From assembly GCF_000187245.1 (NCBI RefSeq), contig NC_027863.1, positions 1 to 64,000 of the forward strand: DNA of 64,000 bases, written 5' to 3'. Below the pieces are notes generated by a model that saw only the letters and a list, made by a program, of their open reading frames with translations, did not search any database and was not told where the DNA came from. The DNA comes from Ogataea parapolymorpha DL-1. Its lineage: Eukaryota; Ascomycota; Pichiomycetes; Pichiales; Pichiaceae. This document shows positions 27,679-35,852 of the stretch, piece by piece. Position numbers and translations under genes: made by a program. Positions within the stretch are counted from its first letter, which is position 1. Each line of letters starts with the position of its first letter.

Positions 27679-28722
27679 TTATTCAATATAGCTATACAGT
27701 TGATTCACTAGATCCAGAACCGAATCCTTAATTGGTCTAAATGTAACACCCAAAATGTCAATTGCCTTGGACGAATCTGTGGTGAAGTGTTCCGGCTCCG
27801 TGTTTTGGTAGGGGGTTCCAATAGGAACGTGCTTTGCTCTTGCAGTGCTGAGATTATCTCTCAAGTTATCACAAATTTCCTGGTTGCTAAAATCCCCAGC
27901 GGAAACCATAAATCTCTGGTTGGCCGCTTCCGGCACTACCAGCGCACGAAAATGAGCAAACGCAAGATCCCGCACATCCACATACACAGGGCCTTTCGTG
28001 GGCGGCACCGGTGTGGCTGATCCAGAAGTGGCCATTTTCCAGATGGTCAAGTTACTGAAATTCAGATTGTCCAAAGACGAAAGCAGCTCCGTGGTAGCAA
28101 GAGGGCCGTAGACCATAGGCGGGCAGAGGACGGCAATGTCAAAAGAAGGTTTTTTTTGGTTAATAAAGTCCCAGGCTGCTCTCTCTCCAACAATCTTGGA
28201 TGCTCTGTATGCAACAGCTGGATCTGTGGTGTTGACTCCATCCTCGTATGTTAGTGGAGAAAAATCCTTTTCGGTCAAAACAACGTTTGGTTGCAAGCCC
28301 TTGGTGGCATCGAAAACCGCCGCGAATGACGACGTGATGACCACTCGTTTTATTGACTTGTGGGCAGCAGCAGCTTCCATCACCGTTTGTGTACCTTTTA
28401 GGGCTGGATCCAGCAGTTCCTTTGCAAAGTCCTTAACAGCATATGTGTATGGGCTTGCAAGGTGTAAAATTCCCGAACAACCCTCAGCAAGACGAACCAG
28501 TGAGTCGTAGTCGCTCACATCCTCTATGATTCCAAAGGTAAGCGCAGGTTTATACTGCTCAAACGACTTGACTAGTTGCTCTCCTTTGGTTTTAGACCGG
28601 ACAGCAGCCCTAACTTTGAATCCGTTCTCAAGAAGAACCTGGATACAGTGTGCACCTATAAAGCCAGTGCCGCCAGTGACAAGCACAACAGTGCCTTTGG
28701 GGACTATCCAATCCAACGTCAT
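27679..28722 (-). CDS. NAD(P)-dependent reductase, Gre2-like extended SDR
   Basis: A 347-residue extended short-chain dehydrogenase of the Gre2/cinnamyl-aldehyde-reductase group, which reduces aldehydes and ketones. GxxGxxG spans G17-G23 (TGGTGFIG). The catalytic YRASK gives Y172 and K176, and a serine pair lies at 131-132. Family length is typical (S. cerevisiae Gre2 is 342 residues). A GATAAG lies upstream at 28827-28832. Together with the adjacent monooxygenase and hydrolase it could process an intermediate of the same pathway; this is inferred. Confidence 0.9.
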   Translation of the reverse strand: MTLDWIVPKGTVVLVTGGTGFIGAHCIQVLLENGFKVRAAVRSKTKGEQLVKSFEQYKPALTFGIIEDVSDYDSLVRLAEGCSGILHLASPYTYAVKDFAKELLDPALKGTQTVMEAAAAHKSIKRVVITSSFAAVFDATKGLQPNVVLTEKDFSPLTYEDGVNTTDPAVAYRASKIVGERAAWDFINQKKPSFDIAVLCPPMVYGPLATTELLSSLDNLNFSNLTIWKMATSGSATPVPPTKGPVYVDVRDLAFAHFRALVVPEAANQRFMVSAGDFSNQEICDNLRDNLSTARAKHVPIGTPYQNTEPEHFTTDSSKAIDILGVTFRPIKDSVLDLVNQLYSYIE

Positions 28723-28848
28723 GATGTGGAAAGATATGGGAGGTAGATATCTTTTAAACCTGCGCTCGCACCTGGCGGAATTCGAGAAAGCTGCCGGTGG
28801 AATTTACAAATTATTACTGTCGGTGTGATAAGCTCTAATTCCGCATAT

Positions 28849-29898
28849 CTAAAAAGTCAAAGTTTTGTGTGCCAAAGCCAGCTCTAGAGACGTTCTGTAG
28901 ATAAAGTCCCGTGCCTGCCAGAGGTTCTTATTCATATGCTGGAATGGATGTGGCACACCTTCGTAGCATTTGTACACAACCTCCACACCGTAGTCCATGA
29001 GCTTCTTGGCGTACTCGAGGCCTTCACTCCTCAAAGGGTCCAATCCAGCAGTGAAAACGAGAGTTTTGGTCAATCCCTTGAAATTCGGAGCCAGCATCAG
29101 ATCTTTGAGCCATCCGATTTCCGCCAGTTCCTTCTGTTTCTGCTCCTCGGTCAGATCCTCGAGCCATTTCCACTTGATGTCGTCAAACCACTTCAAACGT
29201 GCCCAGTTCAATGTAGGGGCAAACTCGCACTCCTTGATCGAAAGGTATGGAGAGTCTGCTGCGGTTTTGACGTTAGAGATATCGGCAATCTGAGGCGTAC
29301 CGGCACAAACCAACACCAGCTTGAGCCCAATGTCGCGGCAGAGATGATCCACAGCCAGACAAATGTGGCCGCCAGCGGAAACTCCTCCGACAGAAATGGA
29401 ATTTTTATCGAACCCAAGTTCATCGGCGTGCTCATAGACGTATTTGGTGGCTTCAAAGCAGTCTTTGACACCAGTAGGAAACTTGTATTCCGGAATTAGT
29501 CTATAATCAACATCCACGACGGCAATTCTTGCTCTTGCAACGTACTCTTTCAGAATGTGGGCTTCGGTGTCGAGATCACCAACTGCTGCACCGCCTCCAT
29601 GGAAATCCAGGTGAACTGGCAACTTTTCAGACTCTGAGTAGTCGTTTGGCCGGTAAATTCGCAGGGCCACCGGTTCGCCATCAAAGCTTGGAAACGTTGT
29701 ATTTTCAATGTTCTTAATTTCCGGTGCAGGAGCAGTGCCATAGGAATATATTTTATTGTAATTCTTTCTCAGCAAAGGAAGATCGATAGGACGGTTAGGG
29801 GTATTGGCAACATGCTCATTGTACATCTTCTCAAACTCTGGGTCGAGTTTACCCACCATGGAAGGGTGGATAGGGTTAATTGCCTCGTGTCCGCTCAT
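28849..29898 (-). CDS. Alpha/beta hydrolase, HSL/GDXG lipase-like family
   Basis: A 349-residue esterase or lipase-like enzyme. The HGGG oxyanion motif is at 100-103 and the nucleophile is S174 in GGVSAGG, with the acid residue in AGLDPLRSEG and the histidine in GVPHPFQHMN. All triad positions are present. There is no signal peptide, so it is likely cytosolic. It is divergent from the second FAD monooxygenase (178-bp promoter) and in tandem with the reductase, consistent with ester or lactone hydrolysis after oxygenation. The substrate is unknown. Confidence 0.9.
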   Translation of the reverse strand: MSGHEAINPIHPSMVGKLDPEFEKMYNEHVANTPNRPIDLPLLRKNYNKIYSYGTAPAPEIKNIENTTFPSFDGEPVALRIYRPNDYSESEKLPVHLDFHGGGAAVGDLDTEAHILKEYVARARIAVVDVDYRLIPEYKFPTGVKDCFEATKYVYEHADELGFDKNSISVGGVSAGGHICLAVDHLCRDIGLKLVLVCAGTPQIADISNVKTAADSPYLSIKECEFAPTLNWARLKWFDDIKWKWLEDLTEEQKQKELAEIGWLKDLMLAPNFKGLTKTLVFTAGLDPLRSEGLEYAKKLMDYGVEVVYKCYEGVPHPFQHMNKNLWQARDFIYRTSLELALAHKTLTF

Positions 29899-29922
29899 AT
29901 TATCGTAGGATACTTGATTTCG

Positions 29923-29951
29923 GGGACTATAAAGAATATTGGGACTATAAA
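29923..29951 (+). repeat. Direct repeat GGGACTATAAA x2 (tandem TATA)
   Basis: An exact 11-mer, GGGACTATAAA, at 29923-29933 and 29941-29951 (18-bp period) in the divergent hydrolase/monooxygenase promoter. Each copy carries a TATAAA. TTATC (29900-29904) and GATAAG (30002-30007) flank it. It may be a duplicated core promoter. Confidence 0.4.
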
Positions 29952-30076
29952 TATCATCACTCGCGAAATCCGCCGGCTACTTTATGTAACAATTCCGCAG
30001 CGATAAGATTTTTTTATCTCCAATGGAGCAACGGGCTTGAAAATAAAAAGACCGATTTTCCAACTCAAAGAAAATA

Positions 30077-31279
30077 ATGTCTTGGGATCGACTGCCAATT
30101 CTCATTTCAGGAGCTGGAATTGCTGGCTTGCTCACAGCGCAAGCTCTCAAACAGCTGGGGATTCCTTATATCATCTTTGATAGGGATGAATCGGTTTCGT
30201 CTCGTGGCCAAGGATGGGGTATTACTCTGCATTGGGCTTTGAATGACTTCCTTTCACTTTTGCCGCAAGAGATACAAAAGAAGGTCTACGAATGCCAGGT
30301 GCTGGAAAACTTTCATTTGAATGACAGCGGAAACTTTGTGTATATCAACGCAGAAAGTGCAAAATCGCTGGTTCACATTCCTCCATCCAAAAGACTGCGA
30401 GTCAGAAGAGAACAGATCAGAAAGACCCTGCTAGAGGGAATTGACGTTAATTGGAGTTGCAAAACGGTAGAGGTCAGGACTACAGACACCGAAGTGACAG
30501 TTATATGTGAGAATGGCAGAACGTTCACCGGTAAACTCCTGATTGGAGCAGAAGGAAGCAACTCTATCACTAGACGGTTCACCAATCCAGATAATTACCA
30601 GCTATATGACCTTCCAGTCAGATTCTTGGGATCTACTGTTGAGCTTACCCAACAAGAGTACGATCAGGTGTCAAAGCACTTTGACAGTTTGCTATTTCAA
30701 GGAACAATACCATCCAACAACACATTCTTCTGGTTTTCTCTGCTTTCTTCGCCAGCCTACAACAGATCCAATTTCTACCAGTGTCAGGTGAACTTTTCTT
30801 GGAATTGTGCTGACAAGGCTGCCGAGAAGTTTGACACTGTCGAAGATAAGATCGCCGTTATCAAAAAAGTGTCTTCGGGCTTGAACGAGAATCTTATGTT
30901 TCTACGAGAAAAAATGGTGGCAGCCTCCGATCGATTCATGGAGATACGGCTTTCTGACTGGCCATATGCCGACTTTGACGACAAGCAGGGCAAAATCATT
31001 TTGGTTGGAGATGCGTGCCATGCCATGGTCATGTACAGGGGAGAGGCTGGAAATCATGCCATTGCAGACGTGAAGCTTCTCATCGATCTGCTGGAAAAAT
31101 GTCAGAAACAGGAGATCTCGTGGCAAGAGATGATCCATGCGTACAAGGATGACGTCAAAGCGCGTGCTGGTCCCGCTGTGCTGCTATCTCGCCAGGCCTG
31201 TTTGGATGCACACAATTGGGAAAAGCTTAAGGATTTCGAGGTGAATAAAAGCCCGCTACTGGCACTCAGAAAAAAATAA
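30077..31279 (+). CDS. FAD-dependent monooxygenase, second paralogue-type
   Basis: A 400-residue class-A flavin monooxygenase. GAGIAG (residues 12-17) binds FAD, the usual DG motif reads GAEGSNSITRRF, and the GD motif is ILVGDACHAMVMYRGEAGN. The Asp-to-Glu change in the DG motif occurs in a fungal subgroup with this form. It is only distantly similar to the monooxygenase at 26428. It ends in LRKK with no peroxisomal signal. Its stop is 6 bp from that of the convergent flavin oxidoreductase. Substrate unknown; likely a small aromatic or polyketide-like compound. Confidence 0.9.
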   Translation: MSWDRLPILISGAGIAGLLTAQALKQLGIPYIIFDRDESVSSRGQGWGITLHWALNDFLSLLPQEIQKKVYECQVLENFHLNDSGNFVYINAESAKSLVHIPPSKRLRVRREQIRKTLLEGIDVNWSCKTVEVRTTDTEVTVICENGRTFTGKLLIGAEGSNSITRRFTNPDNYQLYDLPVRFLGSTVELTQQEYDQVSKHFDSLLFQGTIPSNNTFFWFSLLSSPAYNRSNFYQCQVNFSWNCADKAAEKFDTVEDKIAVIKKVSSGLNENLMFLREKMVAASDRFMEIRLSDWPYADFDDKQGKIILVGDACHAMVMYRGEAGNHAIADVKLLIDLLEKCQKQEISWQEMIHAYKDDVKARAGPAVLLSRQACLDAHNWEKLKDFEVNKSPLLALRKK

Positions 31280-31285
31280 CATACT

Positions 31286-32629
31286 TTATTTTTCAACAAC
31301 AGCTTGTAGAGATGCAAGAACGCCGTTCTCTGTCCGCTCCATTCTCTCAGGAGTAACCAAAAATGGACGAGGAACTTCGAATTCGCTGGATTCGCCCTTG
31401 ATATATTTGGCAACAGCCTTTGCACAAAGGAGAATCCGGGGCATTCCATGGCCACCAAACCCGGCCAGGATGAACTTCTTTTCCTCGAGCTCGCCAACAT
31501 ATGGCAGGCCATCATCAGCATAACCCATTATACCACTCCAGACCTTGGCAACGGCTGACTTCGATTCCTGCCAGCTGTAAAAGTTCTTCTCCATGTATCC
31601 TTCAAAGTAGTCTTCTGCATTTGGAACCAGAGTGCTATCGTCCACCACGTTGTAGAAACGCTCCTTATACGGAAAAAGGTGCTCTTTGGCACCTCCCAGG
31701 ATAATGGAGCCGTCAGGCCTGTTGATGAGGTAATCACTGTTCTGTGGAAGGAGAAGTCCGTAGGAATTGGTCAGATGGGCCGGAGCTTTGGCCCCAGACG
31801 AAATAATGTGGCTGCAAATGCCCTTGATGGGGACAATCTTGTTCTCAAAACGAGGCTCAACGGAGGCCGTGTACGCATTGGTGGCTATCACGAGAGACTT
31901 GGCAATGACATCGCCTCTTTCGGTGTGCACCAAGTACTTTCCGTTCTTTTGCTTTTCAGTGCTCAAGACAGGAGTGTTGGCCTGAATATTGAGTCCCTTG
32001 GTGGTACATATTTCCAACAATGCAACCATCAGCTTGTACGGCCACATTTGGCCCGCTGGTCCCGTCACACAAGCACGCGCGTCGGGCATTTTCGAAAGAA
32101 TTTTTGCGCGGTCGCCGACATGCAGCTGGAACTCGTGTTTATTTTCAACGTATGGATTTTCCATCATGTGGTGGAAATTTGCAATTGCCCTTTGGGCGCC
32201 CTTTTCAGACGTGTACACGTCGCAGCCTCTGGTGACAATGTACTCACAGTCGAGCTTTTCTTTTTCGAGCACCTCTCTCAACTCTTTTAAGTGTGCCATT
32301 TCGAAGTTCGTGATATCAGCACAGGCTTTCTGACCGTACTTCTCGGTGTGAGAGATTGACGAGCTGTAAAAGCTTGGCTTGAAATGGCCTCCATTTCTTC
32401 CAGTAGCGCCAGAGCACAGAGTTCTGGCTTCGAGCAGGAGAACAGACTCTGGCCGATTTTTTCCATTCAACAAATAGTACGCTGTGGTGGCTCCAGAATA
32501 ACCACCACCAATGATCAGCACATCGACTTCTGAAGGAAGGTTCTCTGTCGTCCTTGTAGAGCCAAACTCAGTCTCTGCACTCAGCCAAAACGACCGGGTG
32601 CCATTCTCAACAGGGAGATAACTTGCCAT
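31286..32629 (-). CDS. FAD-dependent amine/amino-acid oxidoreductase (DAO fold, PuuB-like)
   Basis: A 447-residue protein of the DAO flavoprotein superfamily resembling gamma-glutamylputrescine oxidases and related deaminating oxidases. The dinucleotide motif IIGGGYSG is at 39-46 and the subgroup-typical ATGRNGGHFKPSF follows. The C-terminal FAD contact is FILAGFGGHGMPRILLCAKA. Expected products are an aldehyde or imine, ammonia and hydrogen peroxide. No PTS1 (ends VVEK). The promoter holds TTATC (32679-32683) and CCGATAA (32705-32711). An ACS transporter gene lies just upstream on the same strand. Confidence 0.88.
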   Translation of the reverse strand: MASYLPVENGTRSFWLSAETEFGSTRTTENLPSEVDVLIIGGGYSGATTAYYLLNGKNRPESVLLLEARTLCSGATGRNGGHFKPSFYSSSISHTEKYGQKACADITNFEMAHLKELREVLEKEKLDCEYIVTRGCDVYTSEKGAQRAIANFHHMMENPYVENKHEFQLHVGDRAKILSKMPDARACVTGPAGQMWPYKLMVALLEICTTKGLNIQANTPVLSTEKQKNGKYLVHTERGDVIAKSLVIATNAYTASVEPRFENKIVPIKGICSHIISSGAKAPAHLTNSYGLLLPQNSDYLINRPDGSIILGGAKEHLFPYKERFYNVVDDSTLVPNAEDYFEGYMEKNFYSWQESKSAVAKVWSGIMGYADDGLPYVGELEEKKFILAGFGGHGMPRILLCAKAVAKYIKGESSEFEVPRPFLVTPERMERTENGVLASLQAVVEK

Positions 32630-32678
32630 GGGAAATATTGAACGAACAAACTTGTCGGAGCAGATCTTATTTTCTCAG

Positions 32679-32711
32679 TTATCGCATAAACCCAATCTGG
32701 TGGGCCGATAA
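32679..32711. promoter_or_regulatory. GATA and CCGATAA motifs upstream of amine oxidase
   Basis: TTATC at 32679-32683 and the composite CCGATAA at 32705-32711, within the 111 bp between the oxidase start and the upstream transporter stop. The composite occurs in five promoters of this window. Confidence 0.4.
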
Positions 32712-32740
32712 AAATTAATTAAAATTAAGATAGACCTATA

Positions 32741-34285
32741 TTATAGTACAAATCGGAACTCCTTGTTTTCCGTATCTGTGAGATCCTTCATACCGTTGAT
32801 GATGCCCTGCTGTCTTTCGTCTTCCGTAAGCTCGGCAACGGGCCCGTATTTCGCGTCTCTTCTACGGTTCTCCCATATCAGATACAGTCTCAGGAGCACT
32901 GCGATGAGGAAACAGGCACAGAAACAGCCCAAATTTGTAGCCAGAGCCTTGGTGTATTTTGGAGCATCCTCACTGGTAAAACAGAATGGACCGATGATGT
33001 TTCCCACGGCAAAGAAAATTAGCAGCAACATGCTCATGGTGGCACGTTTGGTGTGTCCTGCGTAGTTTGATCCAATGATCGAAAGAGCAAACGGCCACGT
33101 GACTGCGTACGAGTTGATCATCCAGTAAGCAAAAACACGGCCCCACTTGGCGCCGTGGTCCTCTGTCGCGTAGACAGCAGACAAACCTGCAATTGCCAGT
33201 AGCAAAGGCGCGCTCATTCCAATAGTTCTCAAATTGTGGTACTTCATGGACAAAACGGAGTAAATTAGCATTTGGCCGGACGAGAAAAACGAGCTGCCCA
33301 CACCAATCGCAATGGATTGGACCCTGTTATGGACGATACTTTTAAGCACCAAAGAGCCGAAGTTGGTTAGACCACCGTTTGGAATCATAGAAAAGATAAT
33401 GAATGCAACCATAAGCCACGTCTTTGGGTCAACAAGGCAGTCCCAAACCTGGCTGTATTTCCAGTCGTTGGTCTTGACACCCATCATGTTTTTGGAGACT
33501 CTTTTGACGGCAATAATTTTTTCCTCCTTGGACAGAAATCTTGCTTTGTCCGGTGAGTCTGGGATCAATGCAAACCACACGCACGCGATAATGACCGAAC
33601 AGAGTCCCAAAACTAAGTAAATCAGCTGCCACTCTTTTAGGGAGGAGCTATGCGCGTGGCCCAAACCGTAGGTGATAAATCCGAAAATCACGTAGAAAAT
33701 ACCCTGCATGGAGCCCCAGTACATGGTCCGAGACACCTGTTCTTTTCTGGTGTAGAACAAAGACGTGAATAGCACAAATCCACCTGAGACAGGGGCCTCA
33801 AACACTCCGAGGAGGAATCTGCAGACAAGAATACCGGCGTAGTTTTTGCAACCCATGTGGGCAAGCATGATGATCCCCCACGCAAAGGAGGAGAAGCAGA
33901 TCACTTTACCCACTGGGAAGCGTTGCAAAAGGTAGGATGCTGGGAGCTGGGCGCCCAAGTAGCCAAAATAGAAGATCGACGAAACCCACGAGTAGTCACT
34001 TCCGGTGAGTCCAAGGTCTTCCTCGAAGGTAAACAGAACGGCCCATGCCAGTGCTGCCTTATCAACGTAGTTAATACCGTACAGAGTGCACAGCACCCAC
34101 ATCATGTGGACGTCGAGTTTTCTGGCTATACGGGAAGAGTCTTTAGGGTCCACTTCATCGTTGGCCCCACCTTCCTGGAACAATTCATAGGCGACGTCTT
34201 TGATGGCTTCTTCTGGCACTTGCACCTCTGTCACAGAGCCCGATTTGGTCTCATCAATCGTCGACATTTGCGATATCGGGAACAT
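32741..34285 (-). CDS. MFS transporter, Dal5/ACS type
   Basis: A 514-residue transporter with the typical NYVDKAALAWAVLFTFEEDL segment, about 12 membrane helices and the loop IPDSPDKARFLSKEEK. The C-terminal tail is MKDLTDTENKEFRFVL. Two starts are possible: ATG at 34285 (MFPISQ) or 34267 (MSTIDETKS), the second looking more family-like. A tatatata run at 34297 provides a TATA element. It is divergent from the M20 protein and upstream of the amine oxidase. Its promoter has several CGG/CCG triplets but, unlike its neighbours, no GATAA. Confidence 0.9.
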   Translation of the reverse strand: MFPISQMSTIDETKSGSVTEVQVPEEAIKDVAYELFQEGGANDEVDPKDSSRIARKLDVHMMWVLCTLYGINYVDKAALAWAVLFTFEEDLGLTGSDYSWVSSIFYFGYLGAQLPASYLLQRFPVGKVICFSSFAWGIIMLAHMGCKNYAGILVCRFLLGVFEAPVSGGFVLFTSLFYTRKEQVSRTMYWGSMQGIFYVIFGFITYGLGHAHSSSLKEWQLIYLVLGLCSVIIACVWFALIPDSPDKARFLSKEEKIIAVKRVSKNMMGVKTNDWKYSQVWDCLVDPKTWLMVAFIIFSMIPNGGLTNFGSLVLKSIVHNRVQSIAIGVGSSFFSSGQMLIYSVLSMKYHNLRTIGMSAPLLLAIAGLSAVYATEDHGAKWGRVFAYWMINSYAVTWPFALSIIGSNYAGHTKRATMSMLLLIFFAVGNIIGPFCFTSEDAPKYTKALATNLGCFCACFLIAVLLRLYLIWENRRRDAKYGPVAELTEDERQQGIINGMKDLTDTENKEFRFVL

Positions 34286-34497
34286 TCTGAATGCCCATAT
34301 ATATATGCTCCCAGCATCGGCCCTCCGTAAGCCTGCGGGACCAGACTTGCGAAAAATAAAAAAAAATTACTGATAGCATGCACGATACGCTCTGAAACCA
34401 GGACGGGTCCAGCCGACGGAAAAGTAGTGCCGCCCGCCGTTCTATTGTCAGTCATATAATAACGTGAAAGTCTATCCACTCTGCGTTATTAGTGACC

Positions 34498-35733
34498 ATG
34501 TCTGAGCTACCGCAACTGAACGAAAAGGAGTGTCTGGACTTCCTGTCCAACTTCATCAAGATCCATTCACAATCCAGGACACCAGGCGAGATTGATGCTG
34601 TCAATTATATGACTCGCGCCATGCAAGACATTGGCCTGAAAGCGGAGAGTTTGGAGTTCACTGACCAAACCGACGGCATGAAGAGATACAACTCTGTTGG
34701 CGTGTGGGAGGGCACAAACAAGTATGAGGGAAAGAAGCTGCTCTTCAACGGCCATGTGGACGTGAACCCTGTTACTGAGGGCTGGACGGTTGATCCCTAT
34801 GAGGGCAAGGTGGATGATAACTTTATTTATGGCATTGGTGTCAGCAACATGAAATCCGGCTGTTGTGCCTACTACATGGCAGTCAAGACGCTTAAGGATG
34901 CTGGATTTCAAATATCCAAGGACCTGACGCTGACCTTTGTTGTGGGCGAGCTTCAGGGTGGTGCTGGAACCATGGCCTTGCTTTCACAAAAGGTTATTAC
35001 CAAGGACTCGGCAGACTTCTTCATCAACTGCGAGCCAACCGATGTTTATGCTTTAGTGATGCACGCTGGCTCGGCTATTTTCAAGGTCAACGTTGTGGGG
35101 GACACTCGCCACATGTCCAAACGTGAGGAGGCCACAGACTCGATTCTGGCCTCTATGGATGCGATCCACCGGCTAACGGACCTCAAGTTCTCCAAAGCAC
35201 GTTCCGCCACGCACGAGAGCGTCAACAGATGCCACGTCGGAACTATCAGGGGCGGTCTGGGCAGAAACTACGAGACCTGGCGGCCTCCACAAGTGGCAGA
35301 CTTTGTTACTTTTACCGGGGCGGCAAGATACGCCCCAGGCCAGAATGAAGAGATAGTGCTTGAGGATCTGGAGACTGAGCTAAAGAAGACGCAGGAAAAG
35401 TATCCGAAAATGAAGTACGAGCTGAGCCTGGAAAAACGCGACTTTATGCCACCGTTTGAGGTCGACCCCAAGGCCGAGATCGTGCAACTTCTCAACCAGT
35501 GCTACAGGAAGGTGCGCGGGGTGGACCAGCCTACAGGCGCGCTCAAGCCACCCTGCTTCTACGGGAGCGATGCAGGCCATCTTTACGAGAAGCTGGGCAT
35601 GGAGGGGATTGTGTGTGGTCCGGGTGGCAAGTACAACACCATGCCAGACGAAAGGGTTGACATCCCAGATTATCTTGACTGTACTCGTGTCTTTATGGAG
35701 GTTATAGTTTCTGCATGCGGCGGATATAAATAA
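34498..35733 (+). CDS. M20-family peptidase/deacylase-like protein with altered metal site
   Basis: A 411-residue protein of the ArgE/DapE/CPG2 fold. The first metal His is present (H86 in NGHVDV), as is E179 in NCEPTD and dimerisation-domain H205. However, the bridging Asp of the usual G-x-x-D-M-K motif is N117 (GVSNMKSG). The EE pair is E151-L152 (VVGELQGG), and the final His position near PDE reads YNTMPDERVD. Three of five usual ligands thus look substituted. I start at the ATG at 34498, as the two-codon extension begins with GTG. It is adjacent to an amidase and ACS transporter. It may be a divergent subfamily with a different metal site, or non-catalytic. Confidence 0.85.
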   Translation: MSELPQLNEKECLDFLSNFIKIHSQSRTPGEIDAVNYMTRAMQDIGLKAESLEFTDQTDGMKRYNSVGVWEGTNKYEGKKLLFNGHVDVNPVTEGWTVDPYEGKVDDNFIYGIGVSNMKSGCCAYYMAVKTLKDAGFQISKDLTLTFVVGELQGGAGTMALLSQKVITKDSADFFINCEPTDVYALVMHAGSAIFKVNVVGDTRHMSKREEATDSILASMDAIHRLTDLKFSKARSATHESVNRCHVGTIRGGLGRNYETWRPPQVADFVTFTGAARYAPGQNEEIVLEDLETELKKTQEKYPKMKYELSLEKRDFMPPFEVDPKAEIVQLLNQCYRKVRGVDQPTGALKPPCFYGSDAGHLYEKLGMEGIVCGPGGKYNTMPDERVDIPDYLDCTRVFMEVIVSACGGYK

Positions 35734-35852
35734 AAAAGTCCGTCGGATGGACACGACCTAAATGCACGATAAGAGAGTAAAAAAATCAGGCAAGCCTGTG
35801 AATTCCGGATGAGAGCCTTCGGCAGAAGCGTGCCAGAAAAACTTAGCTCAAC

